Assembly (NCBI GenBank): GCA_965243095.1 | Contig: OZ251530.1 | Span: 4,650,001-4,714,000, forward strand | Direction of reading: 5' to 3' | DNA length: 64,000 nucleotides | Origin: VXYL01 sp965243095 | GTDB lineage: Bacteria > Pseudomonadota > Gammaproteobacteria > Pseudomonadales > Azotimanducaceae | In this document: piece after piece, positions 49,434 through 57,900 of the stretch | Numbering within the stretch: the first letter of the stretch is position 1 | How the letters are laid out: every line of letters begins with the position of its first letter | Notes under the pieces: generated by a model | The model's database searches: none | Seen by the model: the letters and a program-made list of their open reading frames with translations, nothing else | Told to the model about the DNA's origin: nothing | Position numbers and translations under genes: made by a program

Positions 49434-52021
49434 CGCTTCCCGAATACTGCCTGGTGGTGCTGATCGGCGCGTCCGGCGCCGGCAAATCCACCTTCGCCGC
49501 CAAGCACTTCGCGCCCACGGAGGTGATCTCCTCCGACGCCTGCCGCGCCTGGGTGAGCGACGACGCCAACGATCAAACCGTCACCGCGGACGCCTTCGAC
49601 GTGTTGAGCTACATCGTTCGCAAGCGCTTGGCCGGCCGGCGGCTGACGGTTGTGGACGCCACCAACGTGCGCCCGGAAGACCGCGCCGGCTTCGTCCGCT
49701 TGGCGCGGGAATACCACGCCCACTGCGTGGCCTTGGTGTTGGATTTGCCGCAGGCGGTGTGCGAGGCCCGCAACACGGAACGCACGGACCGGCAGTTCGG
49801 CGGCCATGTGGTGCGCGGCCACATCCGCACGCTGCGCCGCTCGATCAAGCGCCTGCGGCGCGAGGGTTTTCGCTCGCAGTTCCACTTCCAGTCCGTGGCC
49901 GAGGTGGATGCCGCACGCATCGAACGCCAACCGCTGTGGACGGACAAACGCGACGAGCACGGGCCGTTCGACATCATCGGCGACGTCCACGGCTGTTTCG
50001 ACGAGCTGCAAGCGCTGCTGGATCGCCTCGGCTACCGCGTGACGCAAACCGAAGGGCCGGACGGCAACGCCTTCGCCGTTTCCCATCCAGAAGGCCGACG
50101 TCTCGTGTTCCTCGGCGACTTGGTGGATCGCGGCCCGAAGGTGGCCGACTGCCTGCGCTTGGCCATGGACGCCGTGGCCGGCGGCGCCATCTGCGTGCCC
50201 GGCAACCACGAGAACAAGCTGCTGCGCAAGCTGCGCGGGCGCAACGTGCAGCTCACCCACGGGCTGGCGGAATCCGTCGCGCAGCTGGAGGCCGAACCGC
50301 CGGCGTTCAGCGAGCGCGTCGCCGAATTCATAGACGGCCTGGTGAGCCACTACGTTCTGGACGCCGGCAAGCTGGTGGTGGCCCACGCCGGCATGAAGGC
50401 GGAGATGCAGAACCGCGCTTCGGGCGTGGTGCGCGCGTTCGCTCTGTACGGCGAAACCAGCGGCGAAACCGACGAGTTCGGCCTGCCGGTGCGCCACGAC
50501 TGGGCCGCGGACTACCGCGGCGATGCGCTGGTGGTGTACGGCCACACGCCGGTGGTGGAAGCCGAGTGGCTGAACCGCACCATCTGCATCGACACCGGTT
50601 GCGTCTTCGGCGGCCGCCTGACGGCGCTGCGCTATCCGGAGAAGGCGCTCGTCTCCGTGCCGGCCGCGCAGGAATACGCGGCGCCCGCCCGGCCACTGAA
50701 GCCGGCAACCGGCAAGGGCGAGGAGGAACGCGTCGATTCGCGTTCCGCGCAACAGCGCCACGACGACACCTTGGACATGGACGACGTGCGCGGCAAGCGC
50801 TTCATCGCCACGCGGCTGCGCGGCACCGTGACCATCCGCGAACAGAACGCCGCCGCGGCGCTGGAGGTGATGAGCCGCTTCGCCGTGGATCCGAAGTGGC
50901 TGATCTACCTGCCGCCCACCATGTCGCCTTCGGAAACCAGCGCCCTGCCCGGGCTGCTGGAACATCCGCAGGAAGCGTTCGACTACTACCGCCGCGTTGG
51001 CGAACAGCGCGTCATCTGCGAGGAAAAGCACATGGGCTCGCGCGTGGTGGCGGTGGTGTGCCGCGACGAGAAAACCGCCGCCAGCCGATTCGGCGTGCCG
51101 CCCGGCGACGGCCCAGCCGGCGCCCTTTACACCCGCACCGGCCGTCGCGCCTTCGACAACGACGAATGGGAAACCGCGCTGCTGGACAAGCTGCGCCGCG
51201 CCGCGGACGCGCAGGACTTCTGGCGGCGTTTCGAGACGGATTGGCTGTGCTTGGACTGCGAGCTTCTGCCCTGGGCCGCGAAAGCGAAGGAGCTTCTCGC
51301 CCGGCAGTACCGGCCGGTAGCCGCCGCGGCGCGCATGGGTCTCGCCAAGGCGGTGGATGCCCTCGCCCGCGCCGAGCGCCAAGGCGCTGACGTGGCCGCC
51401 TTGCTCGCCCGCCATCGCCAGCGCGCCGAGACGGCCACCGCGTACGCGGAAGCGCTTGAGCACTACGCCGCGCCGGCCGAGAGCTTGGCAGATCTGCGCC
51501 TAGCGCCGTTCCACCTGCTCGCTACGGAAGGCGCCGTTCACACGCACCGCGACCACGGCTGGCACATGGCCACGCTGGCCGAGCTTTGTGCCGCAGACGA
51601 AACCCTGTTCACGCCGACCCCGTTCCAAGTGGTGGAGCTGGAAAACGACGGCAGCATCGCCGCGGCCACCGCGTGGTGGGAGACGATCACCGCCGCCGGC
51701 AGCGAAGGCATGGTGGTGAAGCCGTGGCGCTTCGCACCGCCGCAAGAGGAAGACGCCCAGCGAAGGCTGCAACCCGCCTTGAAATGCCGCGGCCGCGAGT
51801 ACCTGCGCATCATCTACGGCCCGGAGTACACCGCCGAAGAGCACTTAACCCGCCTGCGCCAGCGCAGCCTCGGCGCCAAACGCTCGCTGGCCTTGCGCGA
51901 ATTCGCGCTGGGCATTGAGGGCTTGGAACGATTCATCCGCCGCGAGCCCCTGCGCCGTGTCCACGAATGTGCCTTCGGCGTACTGGCGCTGGAATCCGAG
52001 CCGGTGGATCCGCGGCTGTAG
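49424..52021 (+). CDS. pnkp: Polynucleotide kinase-phosphatase-ligase Pnkp (RNA repair)
   Basis: An 865-residue RNA-repair enzyme. In order: a 5'-kinase domain (P-loop GASGAGKS, residues 15-22; about 1-170); a metallophosphoesterase 2',3'-phosphatase domain (about 180-400) with GDVHG (186-190), GDLVDRG (about 232) and GNHE (about 261); and a C-terminal adenylyltransferase/ligase module (about 480-865) whose motif I EEKHMGSR puts the nucleotidyl lysine at about 535. The Clostridium thermocellum Pnkp has the same three-part plan and size. Together with Hen1 it seals RNAs cut by ribotoxins. Start: ATG 49424 overlapping hen1. Confidence 0.93.
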   Translation: MRVALPEYCLVVLIGASGAGKSTFAAKHFAPTEVISSDACRAWVSDDANDQTVTADAFDVLSYIVRKRLAGRRLTVVDATNVRPEDRAGFVRLAREYHAHCVALVLDLPQAVCEARNTERTDRQFGGHVVRGHIRTLRRSIKRLRREGFRSQFHFQSVAEVDAARIERQPLWTDKRDEHGPFDIIGDVHGCFDELQALLDRLGYRVTQTEGPDGNAFAVSHPEGRRLVFLGDLVDRGPKVADCLRLAMDAVAGGAICVPGNHENKLLRKLRGRNVQLTHGLAESVAQLEAEPPAFSERVAEFIDGLVSHYVLDAGKLVVAHAGMKAEMQNRASGVVRAFALYGETSGETDEFGLPVRHDWAADYRGDALVVYGHTPVVEAEWLNRTICIDTGCVFGGRLTALRYPEKALVSVPAAQEYAAPARPLKPATGKGEEERVDSRSAQQRHDDTLDMDDVRGKRFIATRLRGTVTIREQNAAAALEVMSRFAVDPKWLIYLPPTMSPSETSALPGLLEHPQEAFDYYRRVGEQRVICEEKHMGSRVVAVVCRDEKTAASRFGVPPGDGPAGALYTRTGRRAFDNDEWETALLDKLRRAADAQDFWRRFETDWLCLDCELLPWAAKAKELLARQYRPVAAAARMGLAKAVDALARAERQGADVAALLARHRQRAETATAYAEALEHYAAPAESLADLRLAPFHLLATEGAVHTHRDHGWHMATLAELCAADETLFTPTPFQVVELENDGSIAAATAWWETITAAGSEGMVVKPWRFAPPQEEDAQRRLQPALKCRGREYLRIIYGPEYTAEEHLTRLRQRSLGAKRSLALREFALGIEGLERFIRREPLRRVHECAFGVLALESEPVDPRL

Positions 52022-52061
52022 CCGGGCCGGTCCGGCGCACACTAACCGCGCCTAGATAATC

Positions 52062-52096
52062 CTTGCTTATTGAACGGTTGGTGTTAAATTAGCAAG
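52062..52096. promoter_or_regulatory. Inverted repeat upstream of the first DUF4143 ATPase
   Basis: CTTGCT (52062-52067) and AGCAAG (52091-52096) are perfect complements, with further imperfect symmetry (TTGCTTATT against AAATTAGCAA) around an AT-rich centre. It ends two bases before the ATG at 52098. It could be a promoter/operator with a very short leader, or a stem at the start of the mRNA. Confidence 0.4.
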
Positions 52097-52097
52097 A

Positions 52098-53270
52098 ATG
52101 ATTCGACGACATGCCAAGCAAAACGTGCTGCGCAGCCTTGCCGAAGCGCCGGCGGTGGCCGTGTTGGGGCCGCGGCAAGTCGGCAAGACGACGCTGGCGC
52201 GGGACATCGCCGCCGACATCCCGGATAGCCTGTACCTCGACTTGGAGGATCCCCGCGACGCCGCCCGCCTGGCCGATCCGGCCAAGTATCTGGACGCGCA
52301 CACCGACAGGCTGGTCGTGCTGGACGAGATTCAGCGTCTGCCCGGCCTGTTTCGCGTGTTGCGCGGGCAAATCGACCAGCGCCGCCGCGCCGGGAAGCGC
52401 AGCGGGCAGTTTCTGCTGCTTGGTTCCGCCTCTGATGCGCTGATGCGGCAATCTTCGGAATCGCTCGCCGGGCGCGTCATCTACGACGAGCTGCCCGGCC
52501 TGACCGCGCTGGAAGTGGGCGGCGGCCCCGCGGCGCAGCAACTGTGGGTGCGCGGCGGCTTTCCCGACGCATTCAGCGCGGGCCGCGACGCCGCCAGCGC
52601 GCGTTGGCGCGCGAACTTCATCCGCACCTATCTGGAACGCGACATTCCGCAATTCGGCGTGCGCGTACCGGCGCCCATGTTGCGCCGTCTGTGGACGATG
52701 CTCGGCCACCGCCAAGGCGGGCTGCTCAACGCCTCGGATCTGGGGCGCAGCTTGTCCGTTTCCGCGCCGGCGATCGGCCGCTATGTGGATTTGCTGGTGG
52801 ATCTGATGCTGCTGCGGCGCTTGCCGCCCTACTTCGTCAATGTCGGCAAGCGGCTGGTGAAGGCGCCGAAGGTGTACATCCGCGACAGCGGGGTGCTGCA
52901 CTCGCTGCTGGGCGTGCGCAACTACGACGACCTGCTCAGCCATCCCGTGGTCGGCGCCAGTTGGGAAGGCTTCGCCATCGAAAACCTGTTGGCGGCCTCG
53001 CCCGCCGGCACGGACGCCTACTTCTACCGCACCCGCGCCGGCGCGGAGATCGATCTGCTGCTGCTGTTGCCCGATCGCCGTGTGTGGGCCATCGAGGTGA
53101 AACTGGCGTCCGCGCCCCGCGTCGGCAAAGGCTTCGCGCTTGCCAGTGAGGACGTGGGCGCCAACGAACGGTTCGTCGTCCACTCGGGCGACGAGGTCTT
53201 TCCCTTGAACGCCACCACGCTCGCCATCCCCGTGGCGGCGCTCATGGAACGTCTGGCGGCGTTGGAGTAG
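52098..53270 (+). CDS. ATP-binding protein with AAA_14 and DUF4143 domains (first copy)
   Basis: A 390-residue protein of the AAA_14 + DUF4143 type. The P-loop is GPRQVGKTT (about residues 24-32) and Walker B is LVVLDEIQRLP. After the ATPase come the DUF4143 body and the ending AGAEIDLLLLLPDRRVWAIE then VK, a PD-(D/E)XK-like nuclease motif (D...ExK). Such proteins are widespread in variable regions, sometimes multicopy, with unknown function. A second, more distant member is at 56735-57886, so this genome has at least two. AT-rich sequence before the start contains an inverted repeat. Confidence 0.88.
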   Translation: MIRRHAKQNVLRSLAEAPAVAVLGPRQVGKTTLARDIAADIPDSLYLDLEDPRDAARLADPAKYLDAHTDRLVVLDEIQRLPGLFRVLRGQIDQRRRAGKRSGQFLLLGSASDALMRQSSESLAGRVIYDELPGLTALEVGGGPAAQQLWVRGGFPDAFSAGRDAASARWRANFIRTYLERDIPQFGVRVPAPMLRRLWTMLGHRQGGLLNASDLGRSLSVSAPAIGRYVDLLVDLMLLRRLPPYFVNVGKRLVKAPKVYIRDSGVLHSLLGVRNYDDLLSHPVVGASWEGFAIENLLAASPAGTDAYFYRTRAGAEIDLLLLLPDRRVWAIEVKLASAPRVGKGFALASEDVGANERFVVHSGDEVFPLNATTLAIPVAALMERLAALE

Positions 53271-53288
53271 AAGGATCCCCGCTCGCTG

Positions 53289-53531
53289 CTAGTGGTGGCC
53301 GCCTTCGTCCTCCTCGGCGTCGGCGTCGCCGGCCGGCAGGGGCGAGCGCCGGCGGCGCCAGAAGGCGTCCGCGTGCGCCGCGGCCATCAGGAACCACATC
53401 CACGTGTGCAGGTTGACCATCACCATCTCGCCGAAGATCGTGAGGTGCAGATGGCCGCCCCAAACAACGGAGATGATGCCGCCGGTTAGGAACACCACCG
53501 GCCAGATCATCGGATAGATTCGCTTGAACAA
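53289..53531 (-). CDS. Small two-helix membrane protein with His-rich tail
   Basis: An 80-residue protein. Two hydrophobic segments (IWPVVFLTGGIISVVWGG, about 9-26, and the FGEMVMVNLHTWMWFLMAAA region, about 33-53) are followed by RRRRSPL and a C-terminal acidic tail ending in EDEGGHH. Histidines in the HLHL segment and at the end could bind metal. It lies next to the HMA chaperone and CopA-type ATPase on the same strand, so a copper-related role is possible. The family is not recognised. Confidence 0.6.
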   Translation of the reverse strand: MFKRIYPMIWPVVFLTGGIISVVWGGHLHLTIFGEMVMVNLHTWMWFLMAAAHADAFWRRRRSPLPAGDADAEEDEGGHH

Positions 53532-53624
53532 GACAGTCCCCTCTTGCCCTAACCGAAAGTGACTCCCAAGTGAAGCTCTCCGAGCGTGTGTACCCGGCGG
53601 GGCGCACCGCTCAAAGAGCGCGTC

Positions 53625-53861
53625 CTAGCAGGTGCAGGGGTCGCATTTGCAGTTGACGCAGTTGCACACGCCGAATCCGGCGTCGCGAATCGCCGTGTAC
53701 ACGGCCTCCGCGTCCGCGCCGTCGTGCGTAACGGTCGCGGCGCCGGTCTCGTGGTTCACCTGCGCGGCGCTGACGGCGGGCAGCGCCGTGACCACCTTCT
53801 GCACCGTGTCCGAGCAGCCGCTGCACACCATGCCGGTTACCCTGAATGCCAATTCGCTCAT
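53625..53861 (-). CDS. Heavy-metal-associated (CopZ-like) chaperone with Cys-rich tail
   Basis: A 78-residue HMA-domain protein with the copper site GMVCSGCSDTV (about 10-20). The C-terminal tail CNCVNCKCDPCTC adds seven cysteines, a metallothionein-like extension that is absent from plain CopZ. It is encoded on the same strand downstream of the CopA-type ATPase, the normal chaperone-pump pairing. The role is copper transfer or buffering in the cytoplasm. Confidence 0.85.
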   Translation of the reverse strand: MSELAFRVTGMVCSGCSDTVQKVVTALPAVSAAQVNHETGAATVTHDGADAEAVYTAIRDAGFGVCNCVNCKCDPCTC

Positions 53862-54010
53862 TGCTCCGTCCTCAAGTTGCCGCTGTCGCCGGCGGCCGCG
53901 CTACAAGCGACCGCCAACAACACGCTGAAAGTGGGCGCGAAAAGTAGCACGGCGCAACGCGCCGCACAACCTCCAGCGGGCGCTGGATTGTGACATTTGG
54001 TCAGCGCGTC

Positions 54011-54087
54011 CTGGGAGCGCGGGCGTCTCGCCCGCACAAGGCGAACACCCGTGAACGGAAATGCGGGCGAGACGCCCGCGCTCCCAG
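54011..54087. repeat. Perfect 26-bp inverted repeat with 25-base spacer (dispersed palindrome)
   Basis: CTGGGAGCGCGGGCGTCTCG plus CCCGCA at 54011-54036 is the exact reverse complement of 54062-54087. The spacer is ACAAGGCGAACACCCGTGAA plus CGGAA. Partial copies occur at 3045-3070, 45961-45984 and, as a half-arm, 16210-16227. It lies between CopA and the HMA gene and could form a long hairpin. It looks like a REP-type palindrome. Confidence 0.65.
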
Positions 54088-54096
54088 GGCGGCGCG

Positions 54097-56631
54097 TCAA
54101 TGGAGCTTCGGCTTCCAAGAGCGCAGCATGAGCGAGTTGGTTACGACGCTGACGCTGGAAAACGCCATGGCCGCGCCGGCCAAGGAGGGGTTCAGGATGC
54201 CGAAGGCCGCCAGCGGCAGGCCGATCAGGTTGTAGATGAAGGCCCAGAACAGGTTCTGCTTGATCTTGCGGAAGGTGCGCGTGCTGGCGTCCACGGCGCC
54301 GGCCACCAAGCGCGGATCCGGGCGCATCAACGTGATGCCGGCGGTCTCCATCGCCACGTCCGTGCCGGTGCCGAGGGCGATGCCCACCGTGGCTTGCGCC
54401 AGCGCCGGCGCGTCGTTGACGCCATCGCCCACCATGCCCACGTTGGCACCGCCACTGGTCAGCTCCTCGATGATCTCGGCCTTGTCCTGCGGCGCGACTT
54501 CGCCGTGGACCTTGTCGATGCCGATCTCGGCGCCGATCCGTTGCGCCACCGCCACCACGTCGCCGGAAAGCAGCAGCGGCGTGATGTTCATCTGCTGCAG
54601 CGCTTCCACGGCGGCCTTCGCGGTGGGGCGCAGCTCGTCCACCAGCTCGAACTTGGCCAGCAGCGCGTCGCCGCCGGCGAGGCTGACGCCAAGCCACACC
54701 TCGGTGCTGCCCTGGTGCTTCTCCTTGGGCGGCTCGTCCAGCTTCTTGTCGCGGTACAGGCGCTCGTTGCCCAAGAGGTAGCGGCGGCCGTCCACGTAGC
54801 CTTCCACGCCCCGCGACACCAAGTTCGAGAAGCGCTCCACCTCCACGGCCTCGATGCCACGTTCGTGTACGGCGTCGCGGAAGGCCACCGCGATGGGATG
54901 CTCGCTGCCCTGTTGCAGCGACGCCGCCACGCGCAGCACCTCGTTCTCGTCCAGCCCGGCCAGCAGCTCGATCTTGGCCAGCACCGGGCACCCGGCGGTG
55001 AGCGTGCCGGTCTTGTCGAACACCACGTGGGTGAGGCTGTGCGCCTGCTCCAAGGTGGTGGTGTCCTTGATGAGAATCCCCGCCCGCGCCGCGGCGCTGG
55101 AGCCGCACATGATCGCCGTCGGCGTGGCCAAGCCCAAGGCGCAGGGGCAGGCGATCACCAACGTGGCGGCGGCGCTCAGCAGGGCTTCCTCGAAGCCGCC
55201 GCCGGTAAGCCAGTGCGCCACGAAGGTGACCACCGCGATGCCCACCACCGTCGGCACGAACACCGCGCTGACGCGATCCACCAGCCGCTGCACCGCCGGC
55301 TTGGCCACCTGCGCGTTCTCCACCAGATGGATCATCTTCGCCAGCGTGGAGTTCTCGCCCACGGCGCGGGTTTCCACGTCGATGAAGCCGTTGACGTTGA
55401 TGGAACCGGCGATCACCGAATCGCCCTCGCCCTTGGCCACCGGGCGGCTCTCGCCGGTCACCAGCGATTCGTTCACCTCGGCTTCGCCGCGCGTGATCAC
55501 GCCGTCGGTGGGCACCTTGTCGCCCGGTCGGCAGGTCACCACGTCGCCCACGGCGATGTCGTGGCAGGGGCGCTGCTCCACGCTGCCGTCCTCCAAGCGC
55601 ACCAAGGCCGTGGCGGGTTGCAGATCGAGCAGTTCCTGGATGGCAGCGGCGGTGCCGCGCTTGGCCCGCGCCTCCAAGTGCTTGCCGACGAGGATCAGCG
55701 TGATGATCACCGCCGATGCCTCGAAGTAGAGTTGCCCGGCGGCGGCGTGGCCCAGCGCGAAGAGCAGATAGAGGCTGTAGAAGAACGCCGCGCTGGTGCC
55801 GAGGGCCACCAGCACATCCATGTTGGCGCCGCCGCCGCGCAGCGAGTTCACCGCGCCGCGGTAGAAGCGAAGCCCCACGCCGAACTGCAGCGGCAACGCC
55901 AGCGCCAGTTCCAGCCACGGCGGCAGGTGCCACATGGAGGCTTCGTCCATGAATGGCATCGACGCCATGGCAACCATGAACGGCGCCGTAAGCAGCGCCG
56001 CGAAAATCAGGATGCGGCGTTCGCGCACGGTTTGGCGATGGGCGCGCTCGGCGCGTCCGGTGGCGGTTTGCGCGGTCAGCTCGTGGCCTGCGGCGCGCAC
56101 GGCGGCGCTGAGCGCGGCGTCCGGCACCATCAGCGACACCGCGGTGACGTCCACGCGCTCGGCGGCCGGCTGGAGTTCCACGTCGAGCACGCCGGGCACC
56201 GCCCGCAGCGCCGCCTCGACCTCTTCGGCAACGCGCCCGTCAGCCAAGCGATCGACGTGAAAAGCGCCGGTCTCGGTGCCGACGTCGAAGCCGCTGCGCC
56301 GCACGACGCCGATGATGGTTTGCAGATCGGCGTCCGGCGAATCGGTGCGGATCATCGCCCGCTCGAGCGCCAAGTTGACGAGCGCTTCGCCAACGCCGGC
56401 GGCGTTGTTGAGCACCCGCTCTAGGCGCGCCGAGCAGGCGCTGCAGGTCATGCCCTCGATCGCGAGATCGAAACGCTGCCCGTCCACCGTCAGGTCGCCG
56501 TCACGAGAGATGCCAAGAAAATCATGTTCGCTGTTCAGCCGTAGCGGATGCGTCGCACACACTAAGCCTCTCGCGCCGCGGGCGTCAAGCCAAACACACG
56601 CTCCGGCAATGAGATGGTCACGTTCCGGCAC
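54097..56631 (-). CDS. copA: Copper-translocating P-type ATPase (CopA-like)
   Basis: An 844-codon frame (start GTG 56631; several later GTG/TTG starts up to about residue 49 are possible). There are two N-terminal HMA-type domains, the first with MTCSAC (61-66) and the second without a CxxC. The transmembrane part has the CPC motif (495-497), the phosphorylation loop DKTGT (539-543), the hinge VGDGVNDAPAL (GDGVNDA near residue 740) and the HP locus SEHPIA. It exports Cu(I) from the cytoplasm. Transcribed divergently from the downstream DUF4143 ATPase, it shares the cluster with a copper chaperone and a small membrane protein. Confidence 0.92.
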   Translation of the reverse strand: MPERDHLIAGACVWLDARGARGLVCATHPLRLNSEHDFLGISRDGDLTVDGQRFDLAIEGMTCSACSARLERVLNNAAGVGEALVNLALERAMIRTDSPDADLQTIIGVVRRSGFDVGTETGAFHVDRLADGRVAEEVEAALRAVPGVLDVELQPAAERVDVTAVSLMVPDAALSAAVRAAGHELTAQTATGRAERAHRQTVRERRILIFAALLTAPFMVAMASMPFMDEASMWHLPPWLELALALPLQFGVGLRFYRGAVNSLRGGGANMDVLVALGTSAAFFYSLYLLFALGHAAAGQLYFEASAVIITLILVGKHLEARAKRGTAAAIQELLDLQPATALVRLEDGSVEQRPCHDIAVGDVVTCRPGDKVPTDGVITRGEAEVNESLVTGESRPVAKGEGDSVIAGSINVNGFIDVETRAVGENSTLAKMIHLVENAQVAKPAVQRLVDRVSAVFVPTVVGIAVVTFVAHWLTGGGFEEALLSAAATLVIACPCALGLATPTAIMCGSSAAARAGILIKDTTTLEQAHSLTHVVFDKTGTLTAGCPVLAKIELLAGLDENEVLRVAASLQQGSEHPIAVAFRDAVHERGIEAVEVERFSNLVSRGVEGYVDGRRYLLGNERLYRDKKLDEPPKEKHQGSTEVWLGVSLAGGDALLAKFELVDELRPTAKAAVEALQQMNITPLLLSGDVVAVAQRIGAEIGIDKVHGEVAPQDKAEIIEELTSGGANVGMVGDGVNDAPALAQATVGIALGTGTDVAMETAGITLMRPDPRLVAGAVDASTRTFRKIKQNLFWAFIYNLIGLPLAAFGILNPSLAGAAMAFSSVSVVTNSLMLRSWKPKLH

Positions 56632-56734
56632 ACGGCGAGCGGCGCGGACTACGGCGGCGCGTCGCCGGTGGATCTCACCGCGATGCGAAAGGTGTATAGT
56701 TCGCCATCATTTTTCGCCGAAAATCGACGGCATC

Positions 56735-57886
56735 ATGTACACCTTTCACCGCATCGCCCAAGTGCCCGCGCAGAGCTTCTTTCTGTTTGGGATGCGTGGC
56801 GTGGGCAAAAGCACTTGGGCGCGGGCGGCGTTTCCGGACGCCACGCATGTGGACCTGCTTGACGAGCGGCTCTATCAGGATCTGCTGGCCGACCCCTCCC
56901 AATTCGCGGCGTCCTTGCGGCACTTGGCCGCCAACGACTGGGTTGTGGTGGACGAGGTGCAGCGCTTGCCGGCGTTGTTGAACGAGGTGCATCGGCTCAT
57001 CGAATCGCGACGGCTGCGGTTCGCTTTGCTGGGTTCCAGCGCCCGCAAGCTGAAGATGGCCGGCGTGAATCTGCTGGCCGGCCGCGCGCTGAAGAAAACC
57101 ATGCACCCCCTCACGCCGGCGGAGCTGGGCGACGAGTTCGACTTGGCGCGGGTGTTGCGCCACGGCTCGCTGCCGCTGGTGTGGACGAGCGAGGATCCCG
57201 CCGCAGTCCTCGACGCCTACGCGCAGCTCTACCTGCGCGAAGAGATCCGCGCCGAAGGGCTGGTGCGCAACCTGCCGGGTTTCGTCCGCTTCCTTACCGT
57301 GGCCGCCGTGTTGAACGGGCGGATCGTCAACGTCGCCGGCGTCGCCCGCGAATGTGGCGTCGCGCGACCCACGGTGCAGGGCTTTTTCGACATACTGGAG
57401 GACACCTTGCTGACGTCTCGCCTGCCCGCCCTTGAGGCCAAGCTGCGTGTGCGCGAACGGAAACTGCCGAAGCTCTACTGGATCGATCCGGGCGTCGTTC
57501 GGGCGGTGAAACGGCAATTCGGCGAGGTGGGCGCGGAGGAGCGCGGCGCATTGTTCGAGTGTTGGGTACACACGCTCCTGCGCGCCCACGGCGAGCAGCA
57601 CACCCTCTACGACGGCATCTGCTACTGGGCGCCGCACCGCTCCGATGTGGAAGTGGATTTTCTGTTGCAACGCGGAAGCGAGATGCTGGCTATCGAAGTG
57701 AAGTCCGCAAGCCACTACCACCCCGGGGACCTCAAAGGCCTGCGCGCGATCGCGGAACTGCCGGGAGTGGTGCGCCGCGTGCTGGTCCATGCCGGTGCGC
57801 GATCGTTTCGCTCCGAGGACGGCATCGAAATCTGGCCCGCTGGAAGGTTCGCCGCGGCGGCGGCAGCCGATCGACTTTGGCCTTGA
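56735..57886 (+). CDS. ATP-binding protein with AAA_14 and DUF4143 domains (second type)
   Basis: A 383-residue protein with Walker A GMRGVGKST (about residues 19-27), Walker B DWVVVDEVQRLP and a C-terminal part with RSDVEVDFLLQRGSEMLAIE then VKS, again the D...ExK nuclease pattern. Compared with the 52098-53270 protein the domain order is the same but sequence similarity is low, so it is not a recent duplicate. It is transcribed divergently from copA. The function is unknown; members appear in accessory regions. Confidence 0.88.
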   Translation: MYTFHRIAQVPAQSFFLFGMRGVGKSTWARAAFPDATHVDLLDERLYQDLLADPSQFAASLRHLAANDWVVVDEVQRLPALLNEVHRLIESRRLRFALLGSSARKLKMAGVNLLAGRALKKTMHPLTPAELGDEFDLARVLRHGSLPLVWTSEDPAAVLDAYAQLYLREEIRAEGLVRNLPGFVRFLTVAAVLNGRIVNVAGVARECGVARPTVQGFFDILEDTLLTSRLPALEAKLRVRERKLPKLYWIDPGVVRAVKRQFGEVGAEERGALFECWVHTLLRAHGEQHTLYDGICYWAPHRSDVEVDFLLQRGSEMLAIEVKSASHYHPGDLKGLRAIAELPGVVRRVLVHAGARSFRSEDGIEIWPAGRFAAAAAADRLWP

Positions 57887-57900
57887 TCGCTTCGCCTTCG

